Assembly: GCF_963169125.1 (NCBI RefSeq)
Contig: NC_084802.1
Span: 35,920,607 to 35,984,606, forward strand
DNA: 64,000 nt
Direction of reading: 5' to 3'
Source: Humulus lupulus
Taxonomy: Eukaryota > Streptophyta > Magnoliopsida > Rosales > Cannabaceae
Shown here piece after piece: positions 35,783 to 47,545 of the stretch. The first letter of the stretch is position 1. Each line of letters starts with the position of its first letter. The notes under the pieces were generated by a model, which saw only the letters and a list, made by a program, of their open reading frames with translations, was not told where the DNA came from and searched no databases. Position numbers and translations under genes: made by a program.

Positions 35783-36521
35783 TGTTGTACCCCAAAATAA
35801 GTGTGGACTCAATCATTTAGCAAGGGGTACAACTGTCAGATAAACACATGGAAAAAGCATGCGAGTAGAACATCTAGCTAATGTTGATGTGAGCAGCTCG
35901 AGATGGGACTTGGCAGTGCGACATGTAGATAATCTCCATATTACCTCTCAAAACAATAATCCAGTTTGAGACATTTAATGGCCAGATCGCCTTTAGGATG
36001 CTTTGAACTTAATCCGAACCAAAGTTCGTTCACTCTTCGATCTCCAGCTCGATGAAGATGTTCAGCTCGTGAAAATCTGGTCATGACGCACACTGAAGGA
36101 TCCCGAAAGATTTGGAGGTCCCTTATACGCTCATTAATATCCAGGTTGTATTACATATTTATTTCCCGAGATAACAGGAGTAATTTCCATAGGCAATCGT
36201 ATCCCTATGTAAATGAGAAATATCTTGATTGATTGTTTATCATATTTATGCACACGGTTACCCAAACCTGTTCAGGAATATCCACTATAAATATCATGGA
36301 TAATGGACAGGAAGAGGGACGACTTTTTGTAATACAGAAACTCTGCAGAAATTGTAAGAGATTAATAATATTGTTTCGTGGAATAGGTGGATTTTAACCA
36401 CTGAACCACGTAAAATTGTGAGTGTGAGAAGTTGTTCATATAATTCATTATAGTTTAGAAAAGAGCACTAATATCTTTGTTATTGGATTTCTTAATCTAC
36501 TGTTGGCGAAAAACTGCATCA
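35783..36521 (+). repeat. Tat 5' LTR
   Basis: It starts TGTTGTACCCC and ends ACTGCATCA, 739 bp. It contains a TATA box (TATAAATA, 36286-36293) followed by a leader-like AC/GA-rich stretch. Just downstream comes TTTGGTGCTTTCGTTGAG, in the position of a primer-binding site. I could not assign the tRNA. Confidence 0.75.
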
Positions 36522-36617
36522 ATAGTTTGGTGCTTTCGTTGAGATTTCATTAGTGCTTAATCCTTTACAAGTATCATTCAACGTTCATCATGGTGGTCAC
36601 CCGATCAATGCACGGCA
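36522..36617 (+). pseudogene. Tat leader and first gag codons
   Basis: After the putative primer site the leader leads to an ATG at 36590, which reads MVVTRSMHGN before the sequence switches to Tekay LTR at about 36618. The rest of the gag N-terminus is absent; its C-terminal part reappears at 47546. Confidence 0.55.
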
Positions 36618-38890
36618 ATGTGTTCTAAGTGCTATTAACAGGCTAAGGTGGAAAATCAATAAAAAGGAAAGGATATATTTTATTAAATATATAAACTGTT
36701 CATGAGCTCATCAAAACATTTACAAGTTGTTTGTAACACAAAATAGTCACTACTGATTCAAATTTACAAACCTGCCGACCTAAGCGGCAAAAATAGGGTA
36801 AACCCCCTAGTTCCTCTGAGAACTCCTTGGCCGTGGTGGTCAAGCGGCCGCTTATGTACACATCACCACCTAAGCTCTCCACTCAAGGATGGGTGAGCTT
36901 TTCTTTCCCTTTACCCGCACCACACAACACCCATGAGCCAAAGCCCAGCAAGAAAACACAGTATTGCATATAAACATTATTAAATGATTATCATTATAAT
37001 CACACAGAGCTTATAGCTCTTGAACAGATGAGTGAATATCACTTGAGGTTCTAGAAAACCATACTGAGTGACTGACAAGCAAGTCACTAACTTAACTAGA
37101 AGAGTGGCTGCTGGGTAAGCCACTAGCCTTAAACAGATGAGAGACTGATGGGTAAGTCTCTAGCTTAACAGATGAGTGACTGATGGGTAAGTCACACAAG
37201 CGCTTATAATATTCATCGAACTTGAGGTCGGTCCGGCATTAATGCTCTTTGAGTCATCCAATGCAGATATCGATTAGATCTAATCTTTATTGGCTTGCGT
37301 TGAGCACGCTAAGGTGAGTCAGCACTGTGTGACCAGTGCCCAGTACCACTGTTGAACCTGACTAATGAGTCACAGCTTCACAGTTGATACTGACACCTTT
37401 GCCAATTCTGACTAATAAGCCAGTACCATGCACAAGTGAGCAAGATTTGCTAAGCATTCAATAATCAATCCATGTCCACAGTTACACAATCAACATGCCT
37501 CAATAATAATCATGCATGTTACATATGGGGCGCAATTTTCTTACCCCTGGTTCGAGCGAGAATTAATGTAAGAACGACCCTTGAGAACGACCTGTCTTTT
37601 GTCCCTTAGCGGTTACCTGGTCATAGCCAATTATGGGATTCCATCAATAAAATGAATAACAAAGGGTTCCCAAACCAAAACCTAGCCTCCGAGACATTGA
37701 ATACTACTAAACCGGGTAGTAGGATCGATCTCGAGGCCTAAGGCTAGAATCCCCAAGCCAAAAACCCATTTCTGGCCAAACTGCCACTAAGGGCCGCGAC
37801 CCTCCCTAGCCATGTCGTGGCCCGCCCCTCAAACAGAGGCGGCCTCCTTCAACACCCCTCAAGAGCCGCGACCCTCCTTGGCCATGCCGCGGCCCAACCC
37901 CCAGTTCAGTCAACACTCTGGTTTTTCTTCCCTTGCGATTTCCCTTGGAAACAACCTTTCAAACCAAGCTCAAACACCACTCAAACATCCAATACAACCC
38001 CTAAATTTGATCTATATCACACCCTTATCAAAACCCAAGTTAAACCCCAATCAAAACTTCCATCAATTCCAACTATCCACAACAAAATCATAAGCTGAAA
38101 CTAACAACTAAAACAGAGCATACCAGAAAACTAATGGATAGAAACTCACCTCAAACTCAGGTTGTGATGCTCTTCAATGGTAGACCACTCTCCCAAACTC
38201 CCAAGGCCTACTTCCCAAGCTTAAATCCTCAACAAGTGCTCAAAAATCACAAAGAAGATGAAGGAGGAGGAAGGTACGGGTAAGCTTCAAGACTTGCTCT
38301 GCTTTCCCTCTGTTTCATAGCCAAAGGGTTTATATCTATCCTAGGGGTAAAAAGACCATTATACCCCTAGGTCAATTAAGGGTTTCTAAATTTTCCCAAG
38401 GGCAAAATTGTCCTTTCCAACCTATCTCGTTAATCATAATTAACGCTCTCCAATTCCCGCTATTCTCAATAATCTCAAACATCAATAATTTATATCTCGT
38501 TACCCTCTAATTCCCGGTAACGATATAATCATTATAATCACGTCGAGACTCATCCCGAGCCTCGAACTTAAACCTGTTATGACTAGACCGCTAATTAATA
38601 TACCATGGTCATCTCATGCCGAATGGCTCGAACAAACGCACATTATAATGTGGTCTCAACAACATACCATCGACATGCATACAAATATACAATTATGCCC
38701 TCAATGTGCCAAATTATCATCACACCACTGTAATTAAAATGCGGACCCACATGCATGCATTTAACATCATATTATAATATAATTCACATAAACATGCATA
38801 TTATCATTTAATGGCATAATTAAGCAATTATGGCCCTCCCGGCCTACTAATCCCGCCATTAAACCACATCGGAGAATTCAGGGCATTACA
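36618..38890 (-). repeat. Tekay 3' LTR, truncated
   Basis: It matches 44025-46295 over its whole length. The terminal segment equivalent to 43941-44023 is missing, and the sequence passes directly into Tat gag. It contains the hairpin array (37031-37195), splice-donor-like motif (37534-37546) and GC-rich stretch (37793-37895). Confidence 0.92.
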
Positions 38891-38908
38891 ACTATCCCCT
38901 CCTTATAG
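38891..38908 (-). other. Tekay polypurine tract
   Basis: On the minus strand CTATAAGGAGGGGATAGT abuts the LTR start TGTAATGCCC. Confidence 0.8.
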
Positions 38909-38926
38909 AAATTTCTTCCTCGAAAT

Positions 38927-41900
38927 TTACCTGAACAGCTCGGGATACTGACTCTGCATATCTGACTCCAGCTCACAGGTCGCTTCTTTGACCTTGCTGT
39001 TCCTCCACAATACCTTAACCAAAGGTATCGTCTTTTTCCTGGGGACCTTATCCTTTCTGTCAAGTATTTGAACTGGCTGTTCCTCAAAGGAGAGATCTGA
39101 CTCAAGCTCCAGATCTTCATAACTCAAAATATGGCCCACATCAGATACATACCTCCGAAGAGCTGAGACATGAAATACATTATGCACAGCGACAACGCCG
39201 GAGGCAAAGCCGGTCTTTAAGCCACCATACCAATCCTCTCCAGGATCTCAAATGGACCTACAAACCTAGGACTTAGCTTGCCTTTCTTCCCAAACCTTCT
39301 CACCCCTTTCCATGGCGAGACTCTAAGGAAAACATAGTCTCCTACCTGGAACTCCATGTTCCTGCGCTTGGGATATGCATAGCTCCTCTGTCTACTCTGA
39401 GAAGCGAGCATCCGAGCTCTAATCTTCTCAATGGCTTCACTGGCCCTCTGAACTGCCTCAGGACCCAAGTATCTCCTTTCACCTGTCTCATCCCAATGAA
39501 TGAGAGATCTGCACTTCCTACCATACAGCATCTCATAAGGTGCAACTCCAATGGTAGACTGATAACTGTTATTGTAGGAGAACTCTATCAAAGGCTGATA
39601 CTTACTCCAAGATCCACCAAAGTCCAGTACACATGCTCTCAGCATGTCTTCCAAAATCTGGATCGTCCTCTCATATTTCCCATCTGTCTGAGGATGATAA
39701 GCTGTACTGAACTTCAGCTGTGTCCCCATGGCCTTCTGCAAACTCCCCCAAAACTTTGAAGTAAAAGTGGGGTCCCAATCTGACACGATCGACCTAGGTG
39801 CTCCATGGAGACGCACGATCTCTCTCACATAGAGATCTGCATACTGGTCAACTGTATAGGTAGTCCTCACTGGCAAGAAGTGAGCTAACTTGGTGTAGCG
39901 ATCCACTATCACCCAAATAGAATCATGCTGACCAACAGTCCTGGGTAAGCCCACCACAAAATCCATTGTGATGTCTTCCCATTTCCACTCTGGGATATCC
40001 AGAGGTTGCAATAACCCTGTCGGCCTCTGATGCTCAACCTTGACCTGCTGACAAGTCAAGCACTTAGCCACATATTCCATTACATCCCTCTTCATCCCCG
40101 GCCACCAATACAACGATCTCACATCTTGATGCATCTTCGTGGTGCCTGGATGCAAAGAGTAAGGTGTAGTATGAGATTCATCCAAAATCTCTCGCCTCAA
40201 AGCAGTGTCCAGCGGAACGCATATCTGCCCTTTGTATTTCAACAAGCCTAACTCAGACCCTGTATAATCTCTGGCTACTCCATCCAGAACATCCTCTCTG
40301 ATCTTAATCAGTTGTGGATCACTCAACTGACCTTCCTTGATTCTCTTCAACAGCGTAGACTGTAGCATAATGTTAGCCAACTGTCCCACCAATAACTCTA
40401 TACCAGCTCTGGTCATATCATCTGCTAACTCCCTGGCTATCAGCCTCATACCATGAATCTGTCCCAGACCCTTCCGTCTTAAAGCATCAGCTACCACGTT
40501 GGCTTTTCCTGGATGGTACAGAATCTCACAGTCATAATCTTTTACTAACTCCAGCCAATGCCTTTGCCTCATATTAAGATCTTTCTGGGTGAAGAAGTAC
40601 TTCAGGCTTTTGTGGTCTGTATAAATCTCACACTTCTCTCCATAGAGATAACGCCTCCATATCTTTACAGCAAAAACCACAGCCGCCAACTCTAAATCAT
40701 GAGTAGGATATCTCTTTTCATACTCCTTCAACTGATGAGAAGCATAAGCGATTACCTTCTTTAATTGCATCAGAACACAGCCCAAACCCTGATGAGAAAC
40801 ATCGCAATAAATCACAAACTTCTCCTGATCTGTCGGGAGATTCAGAATCAGAGCTGTAATCAATCTCTGCTTCAGTTCTTGGAAGTTGTTCTCACATTTA
40901 TCTGACCACACAAATCTCTGACTCTTGCGTGTCAACTCAGTCAAATCACTAGCTATCTTTGAGAACCCTTCCACGAAATGCATATAATAACCTGTCAACC
41001 CAAGGAAACTTCTAACCTTAGAAGCATTCTTTGGACTTGGCCAAACTCTGACCGCTTCAATATTTGCTAGATCTACCTTAATTCCCTCCTTACTGATAAT
41101 ATTCCCAAGAAAGGATACCTGAGACAACCAGAATTCACACTTCTTGAATTTAGCAAACAATCTGTGTTCCCTCAGTCTCTGTAGAACCAACCTCAGATGC
41201 TGCTCATGCTCTGACTCAGACTGAGAATATACCAGAATATCATCGATGACGACGATCACAAACTGGTCCAGAGAATCCTTGAACACTCTGTTCATCAGAT
41301 CCATAAAAGCAGCAGGGGCATTAGTCAATCCAAATGACATAACCAAAAACTCATAATGCCCATATTTGGTACGAAAATCAGTCTTCGGTATGTCTCCTTC
41401 CTTGACTCTCAACTGATGATAACCAGAACGGAGGTCGATCTTAGAGAATACCTTCTTACCTTGCAATTGATCGAATATATCATCTATCCTTGGCAAAGGA
41501 TACTTGTTCTTAATTGTTAGCTTATTTAGTTCTCTATAATCAATACACATTCTCAGAGAACCATCATTCTTCTTTACAAACAGAACTGGCGCACCCCAAA
41601 GTGAGAAACTAGGTCTGATAAAACCCAAATCTAACAGCTCTTGCAACTGCACTTTTAATTCTTTCAACTCAGCTGGGGCCATTCTGTAAGGCACTTTAGA
41701 CACTGGCTTCGTCCCTGGTGCCAGTTCTATCACGAACTCAATTTCTCTATGTGGTGGCAACCCTGGAAAATCTTCTGGAAACACATCCAGAAACTCACAT
41801 ACAAGTCTAGTATCCTCTGGTCTCACTCGCATGACCTGAGTGGTATCAACTACATTGGCTAAGAATCCAATGCAACCTCTTTGCAATAAATCCCTAGCCC

Positions 41901-42260
41901 TCAACATAGAAATCATAGGGATACAGGGTCCATGCACAACACCAACAAACACAAAAGGATCTTCACCTTCAGGCTCAAAGGTGACCATCTTCCTTCTGCA
42001 ATCAATGGTTGCCCCATACTTCGCCAACCAATACATACCCAATATCATATCAAAGTCAGTCATAACCAACTCTATTAAGTTCACTGATAACTCTCTGCCT
42101 TCTACTGTCACTGGCAAATATCTGACCCATCTCCTGGATACCACTAGCTCTCCAGTGGGTAACAAAGTACCAAACCCCACAGCATAAAAAATCATAGGGT
42201 CTACACAGTCTATCAATAACAATACTAGCAACAAAAGAGTGTGTAGCACCAGAATCAATC
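38927..42260 (-). pseudogene. Tekay pol: protease end, RT, RNase H, integrase, chromodomain
   Basis: A 1013-codon open frame runs 42258-39217. It opens in the protease region ([16 protein letters not shown], where Asp has become Tyr in the usual GMDWL). RT follows with [21 protein letters not shown] and [12 protein letters not shown]. RNase H has [19 protein letters not shown] and [10 protein letters not shown]. The integrase has an HHCC finger ending CLTCQQVK, then [15 protein letters not shown] and DGKYERTIQ (D-D-E kept). At about 39217 a TAA and a one-base deletion near 39195 break the frame. Frame recovery at 39187 gives VHNVFHVSALRRYV and a chromodomain ending ATCELESD (Trp replaced by Cys), with the final stop at 38927. 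Likely inactive. Confidence 0.92.
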
Positions 42261-43498
42261 AACATATTATAAGGGGTTCCAGCACTAAGTAGTTGACCTG
42301 TAACAACTGAGGGAGACGCCTCAGCTTCTGCTTGTGTCAATGCGAACACTCGAGCTGGGGCTGAGCTGTCCGCTTTTCTGGGTTCTTCTTTTCTTACCTG
42401 AGGGAAATCTTTCTTAAAATGACCTACTGCTCCACACAAGTAGCAGGCCTTTGCCCTACACTCTCCCAAATGACGCCTCTTGCATCTAGGGTATTCAGGA
42501 CGAGTCTTCCAGGCTTCACTACCCCCTGGACGACCCATTGTAATACCACGGGGCCACCTATCAGGACCTGGAACTGAGAAGGTGTCAGGAACCTTCCTCT
42601 TCTGATCACTGGGGCCAACACCCCTACCAGAACCCACAAATGGAGGACCTATCCTCCTAAAATCCTTTCTGGCTGCACTATCACGTCAGATCTTGTTCTC
42701 TGCACTCTCAGCTGTGAGTGCCTTCTCAACCACCTGTGCATAGGTAGTAACCCCGGCCACAGTGGTGATACGTACATCACGGGCTAATCTGGGCTATAGC
42801 CCCTGTAGAAACCTCTCTCTCCTGGTCCCATCAGTGGACACCAGCTCCATGGAAAATTTCACCAAACGATCAAATTTCAAGGCATACTCAATGATTGACA
42901 AACTTCCCTGAAGTAGCCTGATGAACTCCTCAGCTTTAGCTGCCCTGATAGCATCATTGTAGTATTTCTCATTAAACAGAGTTTGAAGCTCCTCCCAACT
43001 CAGGGCATTAACATTCCTGGTCTGGGTAATCACCTCCCACCAAATCCGGGCATCCTCCTGAAACATATAGGAGGCACAGGCCACCCTCTCATTACCAGTT
43101 ACCCTCATGAAGTCAAGGATAGTGGTAATCATACTCATCCATTATTCAGCCTTGGCAGCGTCTGCACTACCCTAAAAAACCGGAGGTTGTTGCTTCCTGA
43201 ACCTTTCATAGAGAGGTTCCCATTTATTTCCTACCTCAGGCAGCTGCTCTGCTGCTGGCACCGACACAGGAGGTGCCTCTGATACACTGGCCACTGCAGG
43301 CACTTGTTGATGTCTCAGGAGACGAAGCTCTTCTCCCTGTTTCAACACTGTTGCCTGCAAATCATTAAACAACTGCTGCCAGTTTGCAGGAGCTGGCTGT
43401 GGAATCTGAGATTGGTCATTTTCCTGACCCTGATTGTTATTATTATTCTGGCCCTGATCACTCTGGCCAGCTGAAGTATCTGTCTACCCTAGATTCAT
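42056..43498 (-). pseudogene. Tekay gag and protease start, several stops
   Basis: ATG at 43498 opens MNLG, then TAG. The frame resumes with NWQQLFNDLQATVLKQGEE and EPLYERFRKQQPPVF, then TAG and TAA. Gag core follows: YMFQEDARIWWEVI, SWEELQTLFNEKYY and EFIRLLQGS. TAG after FLQGL and TGA after SAENKI follow. A zinc knuckle reads CYLCGAVGHFKKDF (last Cys lost). The protease active site [12 protein letters not shown] is intact. A frameshift near 42200 moves the rest of the protease into the pol frame. In each nonsense codon the family residue (Gln or Trp/Arg) is one C-to-T or G-to-A step away. Confidence 0.88.
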
Positions 43499-43925
43499 TC
43501 TTATTTGACACCTTGCTGAAATAATGATTAATACGACCAGTCAAGTAGTAATAACTAAACCTCTTGTCGCCTTACAGTCCAAGAACAAGCAAACAATTAT
43601 CATATTCCACAGTCATTCAATTATACAAGCAGATACATGTTTATAGCATTCAGCACTTATCATGTATCGCATAATAATTCATAAACAACCATACTAATGA
43701 GTATGTTCCAGCAATTTCAGTACTAATTAGCACACGACTGCTGAGGATAGCATATTTCAGGGCACAGGTCAACATGGTGTCTCATGCATACAGGTAAAGC
43801 ATATATACTATATTTAAGCAGCTATACATATAACTACATAAATAGTTACCAAACCATGAGTCGAGCTTGACTTCAGTGATGTGTGTACATGCCCAGCCAG
43901 TCTACAGGAACCTTAACCTTGGCAT

Positions 43926-43937
43926 GCTCTGATACCA
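43926..43937 (-). other. Tekay primer-binding site, initiator tRNA-Met type
   Basis: On the minus strand TGGTATCAGAGC lies three bases inside the LTR end (GGGCGTTACA). It is complementary to the 3' end of plant initiator tRNA-Met, the usual primer of chromoviruses. Confidence 0.9.
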
Positions 43938-43940
43938 AGT

Positions 43941-46295
43941 TGTAACGCCCTGGTTACCCCAGAACAGTTACGGTGAACGGTGAACCGGAAATTTGACCCG
44001 CTACCCGAGTCCTTTGGTTAAAAACGTGTTCTAAGTGTTATTAACATGCTAAGGTGGAAAATCAATAAAAAGGAAAGGATATATTTTATTAAATATATAA
44101 ACGGTTCATGAGCTCATCAAAACATTTACAAGTTGTTTGTAACACAAAATGGTCACTACTGATTCAAATTTATAAACCCGCTGACCTAAGCGGCAAAAAT
44201 AGGGTAAACCCCCTAGTTCCTCTGAGAACTCCTTGGCCGTGGTGGTCAAGCGGCCGCTTATGTACACATCACCACCTAAGCTCTCCACTCAAGGATGGGT
44301 GAGCTTTTCTTTCCCTTTACCCGCACCACACAACACCCATGAGCCAAAGCCCAGCAAGAAAACACAGTATTGCATATAAACATTATTAAATGATTATCAT
44401 TATAATCACACAGAGCTTATAGCTCTTGAACAGATGAGTGAATATCACTTGAGGTTCTAGAAAACCATACTGAGTGACTGACAAGCAAGTCACTAACTTA
44501 ACTAGAAGAGTGGCTGCTGGGTAAGCCACTAGCCTTAAACAGATGAGAGACTGATGGGTAAGTCTCTAGCTTAACAGATGAGTGACTGATGGGTAAGTCA
44601 CACAAGCGCTTATAATATTCATCGAACTTGAGGTCGGTCCGGCATTAATGCTCTTTGAGTCATCCAATGCAGATATCGATTAGATCTAATCTTTATTGGC
44701 TTGCGTTGAGCACGCTAAGGCGAGTCAGCACTGTGTGACCAGTGCCCAGTACCACTGTTGAACCTGACTAATGAGTCACAACTTCACAGTTGATACTGAC
44801 ACCTTTGCCAATTCTGACTAATAAGCCAGTACCATGCACAAGTGAGCAAGATTTGCTAAGCATTCAATAATCAATCCATGTCCACAGTTACACAATCAAC
44901 ATGCCTCAAGAATAATCATGCATGTTACATATGGGGCGCAGTTTTCTTACCTCTGGTTCGAGCGAGAATTAATGTAAGAACGACCCTTGAGAATGACCTG
45001 TCTTTTGTCCCTTAGCGGTTACCTGGTCATAGCCAATTATGGGATTCCATCAATAAAATGAATAACAAAGGGTTCCCAAACCAAAACCTAGCCTCTGAGA
45101 CATCGAATACTACTAAACCGAGTAGTAGGATCGATCCCAAGGCCTAAGGCTAGAATCCCCAAGCCAAAAACCCATTTATGGCCAAAATGCCACTAAGGGC
45201 CGCGACCCTCCCTAGCCATGCCGTGGCCCGCCCCTCAAACAGAGGCGGCCTCCTTCAGCACCCCTCAAGAGCTGCGACCCTCCTTGGCCATGCCGCAGTC
45301 CAACCCCCAGTTCAGCCAACACTTTGGTTTTTCTTCCCTTGCGATTTCCCTCGAAACCAACCTTTCAAACCAAGCTCAAACATCACTCAAACATCCAATA
45401 CAACCCCTAAATTTGATCTATATCGCACCCTTATCAAAACCCAAGTTAAACCCCAACCAAAAATTCCATCAATTCCAACTATCCACAACAAAATCATAAT
45501 CTGAAACTAACAACTAAAACAGAGCATACCAGAAAACTAATGGATAGAAACTCACCTCAAACTCAGGTTGTGATGCTCTTCAATGGTAGACCACTCTCCC
45601 AAACTCCCAAGGCCTATTTCCCAAGCTTAAATCCTCAACAAGTGCTCAAAAATCACAAAGAAGATGAAGGAGAAGGAAGGTACGGGTATGCTTCAAGACT
45701 TGCTCTGCTTTCCATCTCTTTCACAGCCAAAGGGTTTATATCTATCCTAGGAGTAAAAAGACCATTATACCCCTAGTTCAATTAAGGGTTTCTAAAGTCT
45801 CCCAAGGGAAAATTTTTCCTATCCAACCTATCTCGTTAATCATAATTAACGCTCTTCAATTCTCGCTATTCTCAATAATCTCAAACATCAATAATTTATA
45901 TCCCGTTACCCTTTAATTCCCAATAACGCTCTAATCATTATAATCACGCCGAGACTCATCCTGAGCCTCGAACTTAAACCTGTTATGACTAGACCGCTAA
46001 TTAATATACCATGGTCGTCTCATGCCGAATGGCTCGAACAAACGCACATTATAATGTGGTCTCAACAACATACCACCGACATGCATACAAATATACAATT
46101 ATGCCCTCAATGGGCCAAATTATCTTCACACCCCTGTAATTAAAATGCGGACCCACATGCATGCATTTAACATCATATTATAATATAATTCACATAAACA
46201 TGCATATTATCATTTAATGGCATAATTAAGCAATTATGGCCCTCCTGGCCACTAATCCCGCCATTAAACCACATCGGAGAATTCGAGGCATTACA
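43941..46295 (-). repeat. Tekay 5' LTR, complete
   Basis: 2355 bp, from TGTAATGCC (minus, 46295) to GGGCGTTACA (43941). A TATA-like GATATAAACCC lies near 45735 on the minus strand, so most of the LTR would be transcribed leader. Landmarks downstream: GC-rich repeats (45190-45305), splice-donor-like AGGTAAGAAAACT (44940-44952), a hairpin array (44427-44601) and the GGCTTTGGCTCATGGGTG block (about 44335-44360). Confidence 0.92.
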
Positions 46296-46307
46296 TGGCG
46301 AGTCTGA

Positions 46308-47366
46308 TAACTCTATGGTATAGAGTTATTTTTATTGGCTTTAAACTTGATTTATCATAAAAAGAGTAGTGAAAGTGTGTTGTCTGTTAAGTTTGTTTAG
46401 TTTTTGTCTTCATATTCTATTTAGTATGCTAGCTTTTGAGTCTTGTAAATTGTTAGTTTTTAGTTGTAATTATTTAATTAAATTTGTTCTGGTTGTTGTT
46501 AGGAAAGAAAGATTAAAGTGCCAAAGGAAAGAAAATGATGCAAGGCCAAAGTGAACAGTAAAGCTGAAACTGTTGACGAGTTGCTGAAGAACAAATTGCT
46601 GCAGCAATTCTGGGAATACTGAGCAGTGGCGTGGACCAAATAACAACAGGACTTTCTTCATCCAAGTCAGCGCATAGGTGGCAATCACTTAAAAACATGC
46701 CAGCTGGCTGTTGTGAAGAAAGGAGACCAACCCGTGGGCCAAAGGAGAATGTTGTTGGGCTTTCTAATCAGGGTAAATGAAGTGTACCCTAGGGGAATAG
46801 AAGAAAAAGAAGTACCAGCCACCATCACATTGATTACAACAGATAGGAGCTGCCATAAAAGGAAAGGAGAGTTGCAGAACGTAAAGAAGACCAAAAACCA
46901 AGCAAAAAGAGTGGAATTCCGAGAAAAAGAAGAACACGAGCTGCCTAGCTCGAATTTTGTTATTTCTCTTATTCTTCTATTCTCTTGTCTTCTTTTTAAC
47001 TTGGATTTTAATATTTTGTAAAAGACAAAACAACTTCCATGGCAAGACAGATTTTATTTTCCATTGTATTTTATGTTTTGAACATGAGCTAAGCTTCTTT
47101 GAGGCTTGGATAGCTATGAACCCCTATGACTTTGATTAATTAAATTGAATGCATGAGTTTAGCAATTTTACCTTTGTTCATTCAAGTGAGCTCACTGTTG
47201 TTAATTGTTATGAACTGGCCATGAATAACAATTTTACTAAGCTAGATCTGATTGTGGAAAGGTTAAATCTAGTGGAATTAACTTGGATGATGCAAGTGTA
47301 CACAGTCCAAAAACTACTGATTAAAGTGTACACAGTAATTGTGTTGGACTGTGTACACTTGCACAT
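46308..47366 (+). repeat. Athila-type solo LTR, plus strand, end truncated
   Basis: It starts TGATAACTCTATGG...TAGAGTTATTTTTA, parallel to the Athila LTR start (TGATAACTCTAGGATTTAGAG). It runs to GTGTACACTTGCACA, which matches the Athila LTR about 35 bp before its expected end. There it joins Tekay LTR sequence. The Tat gag sequence GAGTC precedes it. A 102-codon frame inside (46713-47021) has no recognisable content. Confidence 0.75.
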
Positions 47367-47545
47367 CTTCACACCCCTGTAATTAAAATGCGGACCCACA
47401 TGCATGCATTTAACATCATATTATAATATAATTCACATAAACATGCATATTATCATTTAATGGCATAATTAAGCAATTATGGCCCTCCCGGCCCACTAAT
47501 CCCGCCATTAAACCACATCGGAGAATTCGGGGCATTACATGGCGA
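47367..47545 (-). repeat. Duplicate of the Tekay LTR end plus Tat flank
   Basis: These about 179 bp repeat 46129-46307 almost exactly: the last part of the Tekay 5' LTR and the following TGGCGAGTC of Tat. The copies flank the truncated Athila LTR. Confidence 0.85.

Larger units (their letters stand above)
36618..46295 (-). mobile_element. Tekay-type Ty3/gypsy chromovirus, minus strand, one LTR end lost
   Basis: In transcription order: 5' LTR (46295-43941), primer site (43937-43926), gag (43498-42060), pol (42258-38927), polypurine tract (38908-38891), and 3' LTR (38890-36618). The 3' LTR lacks its last about 80 bp. The two LTRs differ at roughly 2-3% of positions by eye, so it is older than the Athila element. 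Pol is nearly one long frame but gag has at least five stops. The right junction is followed by TGGCG, the probable target duplication; its partner is gone. Confidence 0.92.

Noticed and set aside
41840..42187. Plus-strand frame of 115 codons
   Set aside because: Antisense of the Tekay protease-RT segment.
46713..47021. Frame of 102 codons as a small gene
   Set aside because: Lies wholly inside a truncated Athila-type LTR.
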